Below are positions 61,636 through 64,000 of a stretch of 64,000 nt of DNA, one piece after another. Origin of the DNA: Saururus chinensis (Eukaryota > Streptophyta > Magnoliopsida > Piperales > Saururaceae). The notes beneath the pieces were generated by a model that ran no database searches, was not told the origin of the DNA, and worked only from the letters and a program-made list of their open reading frames with translations. Location of the stretch: the NCBI GenBank assembly GCA_035235625.1, contig CP141147.1:15303001-15367000 (forward strand). The letters are read 5' to 3'. The translations under genes and the position numbers were made by a program. How positions within the stretch are numbered: position 1 is the stretch's first letter; each line of letters begins with the position of its first letter.

Positions 61636-61954
61636 ATCAAGGACGTAGGAGATCGTGACATTGAGTGTATTAGATTTTTCATATATTTTTTTTAAACAAA
61701 ACATTTAATTAACATGTGATGTAATATATTTTATAAACATTTATGTCTTATGCTTGTTTTTATGTTGTGTAGATGATGGTTGATGTCGATAACTTTAATG
61801 TTAATTTAAACATATGCATGGAATGTGTGTGGAATGATTGAACAGGGATAGGTGCACTTGTATAATGTGTGTTGATTGAATGTATGACTATATAATGCGT
61901 TGAATGAATGAACAGGGACAAGTGTTAATTTTAGTTTAAAAAAAATTTGAATTA

Positions 61955-62104
61955 GATTTCGTCTTTTAGAAGGACGAAATCAGTAAAAGCCGGCTAAGCA
62001 CTACTGAAGTGTGATCGAAGTGTGAAGTATGGTGATTTCGTCCTTTACTGATTAGATTTCGTTGACGAAATCAGCTTAAATATGATTTTGTCCTTCAAAA
62101 TCAT
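61955..62104. repeat. Right subterminal array of TTTCGTCC/GGACGAAA palindromes
   Basis: Units at 61955-61980 (GATTTCGTCTTTTAGAAGGA + CGAAAT), about 62034-62078 (two partial units) and about 62082-62104. More decayed than the left array. Confidence 0.8.
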
Positions 62105-62124
62105 ATAATTTTTTTAAAAAAAAA

Positions 62125-62230
62125 GCGTTGGCGCCTACATGGCAAAAACCAACACCACTTTAGAAAATATTTCCCAAAGCTGGTTGGTTTGGTAAATATT
62201 TTTTAAAATTATTATTTAAATAATTTTCCC
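62125..62230 (-). repeat. MULE-2 right TIR
   Basis: Inverted partner of 56887-56997; the element ends in TTTTCCC at 62230, followed by the 9-bp target duplication. Confidence 0.9.
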
Positions 62231-62239
62231 TTTTATTAA

Positions 62240-62654
62240 TGTCATAAGGTATTGTTTATAGTTATCTGTTCACATGTATGGATATGATTGATGCTACGTA
62301 TGTGTATTTGATTTCTCTTACTAACCACTTTATGCGCACCCTTATGGGAATGCCTCTTCTTTTTATGCATTGTGAACGTGGGAGTATATTGGATGCTATT
62401 GACGAGTAGGTGATACACATTGTGTGGAATTTGAAGTACAAATGACAAACAGTCAACAAGAAGTATTTTGAGTTAAGAATTCTAAGATATCTATTTAAGA
62501 CTTAGTTTAATAAAATTTAGGTATTGCTTACTTTTAGGCAATGTTGTGTTGTAATAAGAGAGAGATTTGCCTCTAGTTAATTATATTGTTGCTTGATAAT
62601 ATTTAATTGTCTTTTGACAAAACTGGCGTCTGATCTCACGAGTAGGCTTTATTA
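62240..62654. other. AT-rich spacer, no gene seen
   Basis: Continuation of the DNA interrupted by MULE-2. No domain in either strand. Confidence 0.6.
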
Positions 62655-62723
62655 GACGCCAGGTCTAAAAGCCTATGACGCCAGGTCTAAAAGCCTGTGA
62701 CGCCAGGTCTAAAAAGCCTGTGA
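62655..62723 (+). repeat. Three tandem copies of a 23-24 bp unit
   Basis: Unit GACGCCAGGTCTAAAAGCCT + GTG, with one A-length variant in the third copy. Located about 165 bp upstream of the P450 pseudogene start; could be a promoter repeat or a chance minisatellite. Confidence 0.9.
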
Positions 62724-62887
62724 AATCAAATTAATGGTCATGTGATTTTAATTATTAGACAAAACTACCATTATTCCACCTTCTTCATGTTTCTCCTTCT
62801 TCTTCCACCTTCTCTAGGTTTCTCCTTCCTTCCACCTTCATCCAAATCCTTAATCCCTCTTTTTTTCATGCTTCTCTTTCTTTCAGC

Positions 62888-63316
62888 ATGGATCTCCTCT
62901 TCTCCTCCCTCTTCGTCGCCGTCCTCAGCTACCTCCTCCTCACCCTTGGGGCCCACCTCCTTAGCCGCAGCCGGCCCAACCTCCCCCACCTTGGCCTCGC
63001 CCCCCGCCAGAACCTAGTCGTCCTCACCTGCACCTACGGCCCGCTCCTCAACATCCACCTTGGCTTCATCCCCGTCATGGTTGCTGCTTCCTCCCACACC
63101 GTCTCCATCTTCTTCAAGACTTACGATGTCAACTTCTCCTCCTGGCCAGTGTCTTCAACATGGACGTTTCATCCCCGCCCTCGACTAGCTCGACCTCCAG
63201 GGCGTCACTAGAAATATGAAGCGCCTCCACCGCCGCTTTGACTCCTTCCTCTCCCACATCCTCAATGACCACCGTGACTACTCCGGCCTCCACCATGAGC
63301 GCCACTAGGATATCCT
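62888..63316 (+). pseudogene. CYP75-like (flavonoid 3'-hydroxylase type) cytochrome P450 pseudogene
   Basis: Starts MDLLFSSLFVAVLSYLLLTL, an ER signal-anchor helix. Then TYGPLLNIHLGFIPVMVAAS and KTYDVNFSSWP, the N-terminal P450 region as in CYP75B. A deletion of roughly 110 codons and a frameshift follow, then FIPALD*LDLQGVTRNMKRL and HRRFDSFL, a strong flavonoid 3'-hydroxylase landmark. Sequence then stops at a palindrome (63321). No I-helix or heme Cys region is present. Intact members hydroxylate the flavonoid B-ring; this copy cannot. GC content is much higher than around it. Confidence 0.8.
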
Positions 63317-63320
63317 AATA

Positions 63321-63379
63321 AAGATAGTAAATATTTACTCTCTTTGTATATAACAAAGTAAGTAAATATTTACTATCTT
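63321..63379. repeat. Perfect 19-bp inverted repeat with short loop
   Basis: AAGATAGTAAATATTTACT (63321-63339) and its reverse complement (63361-63379). The loop contains CTTTGTATATAACAAAG, itself palindromic, so the whole 59 bp folds on itself. It lies at the point where P450 similarity ends. Confidence 0.9.
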
Positions 63380-64000
63380 CTTCCTCCGCACAATTGCTAC
63401 AACAGAACCTACTGGAGGTGTTGGAGTCAGAGTGGCTGATGCTATTAATGGAGAACACTTGATTGGGGTTCTAGGCAGAGACAGCGGAGGAGGCAGCGTT
63501 CATGCAGTAGAGGGCGACAGAGCTGGTGAGATGTGTGGTGAAGATGAGGGACAACCACCAAGTGTGCTTACTAGGCTAGAAGAAAGAGGACTTGCATGCA
63601 CAAATATACGGGCTAGAGAAGAAGAATAAGGAATGCTACAAGGTGATGGCCCGACGGAAGGCGTAGAAGCAGATAGTGGTGCGGGAGGTCTGCCAACAAG
63701 TGGAGCGGCTGAAGCTGGAGAACGTTCTAGTTTGGGCTTGATCTTGGGAATGAGGAGGGTGGCTGGGGGTGTTTTTGTCTGAATACAAGCATTAGAGTTA
63801 ATGACAGATTAACAAAAAAATTTGTAGTTAACGTCTAAAACCCCTTGTCTTTTCTTAAATGCTATGGGTTCATCTTGTGGTGAATGATGATAATATGTGC
63901 TAGGGGTGTTCATGGACGTCCATTGTCTAGTTGTCAGTCTGAGTCCATATTTACATAAAGTAGACATTTTTTAATATCTGCGATGGACATGGACACATAC
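63380..64000. other. Unassigned sequence at window end
   Basis: A plus frame at 63432-63629 is Gly/Glu/Arg-rich with no recognised domain. The purine-rich stretch 63640-63780 could be a minus-strand coding remnant. Nothing can be supported as a gene. Confidence 0.4.

Larger units (their letters stand above)
56887..62230 (+). mobile_element. MULE-2: complete-ended Mutator-like element with transposase and PMD
   Basis: 5344 bp with inverted ends GGGAAAATTATTTAAATAAT and a perfect 9-bp target duplication TTTTATTAA (56878-56886 and 62231-62239). The interior has a plus-strand transposase with an internal deletion and frameshifts, then a plant mobile domain region. Subterminal palindromes flank the coding part. 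The ends are well preserved; the genes are not, so mobility would need a transposase from elsewhere. Confidence 0.92.

Overview
This is nuclear DNA of a flowering plant, probably a monocot. The evidence is long AT-rich introns with GT-AG borders, Ty3/gypsy, RTE-LINE, Mutator-like (MULE) and Stowaway elements, and a GC-rich CYP75-like P450 pseudogene. I saw no bacterial operons, CRISPR arrays, rRNA or tRNA genes. The monocot assignment is an inference from GC-rich coding remnants and is not proven.

Region by region. 1-7.06 kb is a graveyard of nested, broken LTR retrotransposons: a plus-strand Ty3/gypsy polyprotein, then minus-strand gag pieces with a primer-binding site and LTR. 7.09-18.6 kb is a large MULE of the Kaonashi/KIU type. 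It has long terminal inverted repeats, a transposase gene with two premature stops and a mutated catalytic Asp, and a second gene with DUF1985, acidic and Ulp1 (C48) protease regions. The right half of this MULE plus about 1 kb of outside DNA (11979-19628) is repeated directly at 20072-27728. The two copies are separated by 443 bp that carry a fragment of a fatty acyl-CoA reductase (FAR/MS2-like) gene.

29.6-53.8 kb on the minus strand holds the one gene that looks alive: dolichol kinase (plant EVAN/DOK1 type). I could assemble it by hand into 13 exons that join in frame to a 535-residue multi-pass membrane protein. Its introns hold an RTE LINE, a minus-strand Ty3/gypsy relic, a 774-bp element with an 8-bp target duplication and CGTATCGATACG-rich ends, a second RTE LINE fragment, and a miniature LTR element (TRIM/SMART type) with LTRs of about 78 bp.

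53.9-56.9 kb is intergenic with a Stowaway MITE. 56,887-62,230 is a second MULE that is complete at its ends: TIRs of about 110 bp and a perfect 9-bp target duplication. It has palindromic subterminal repeats and encodes a deleted transposase followed by a plant mobile domain (PMD) region. 62.6-64 kb starts with a short tandem repeat and a CYP75 (flavonoid hydroxylase-like) pseudogene, ending in unassigned sequence.

The best candidates for something undescribed are: the KIU-MULE with a motif array that reverses polarity at its centre, a hairpin downstream of one TIR and a half-element duplication; and the PMD-carrying MULE with its palindrome arrays. All functional calls come from reading translations and recalling family motifs; no database search was run.
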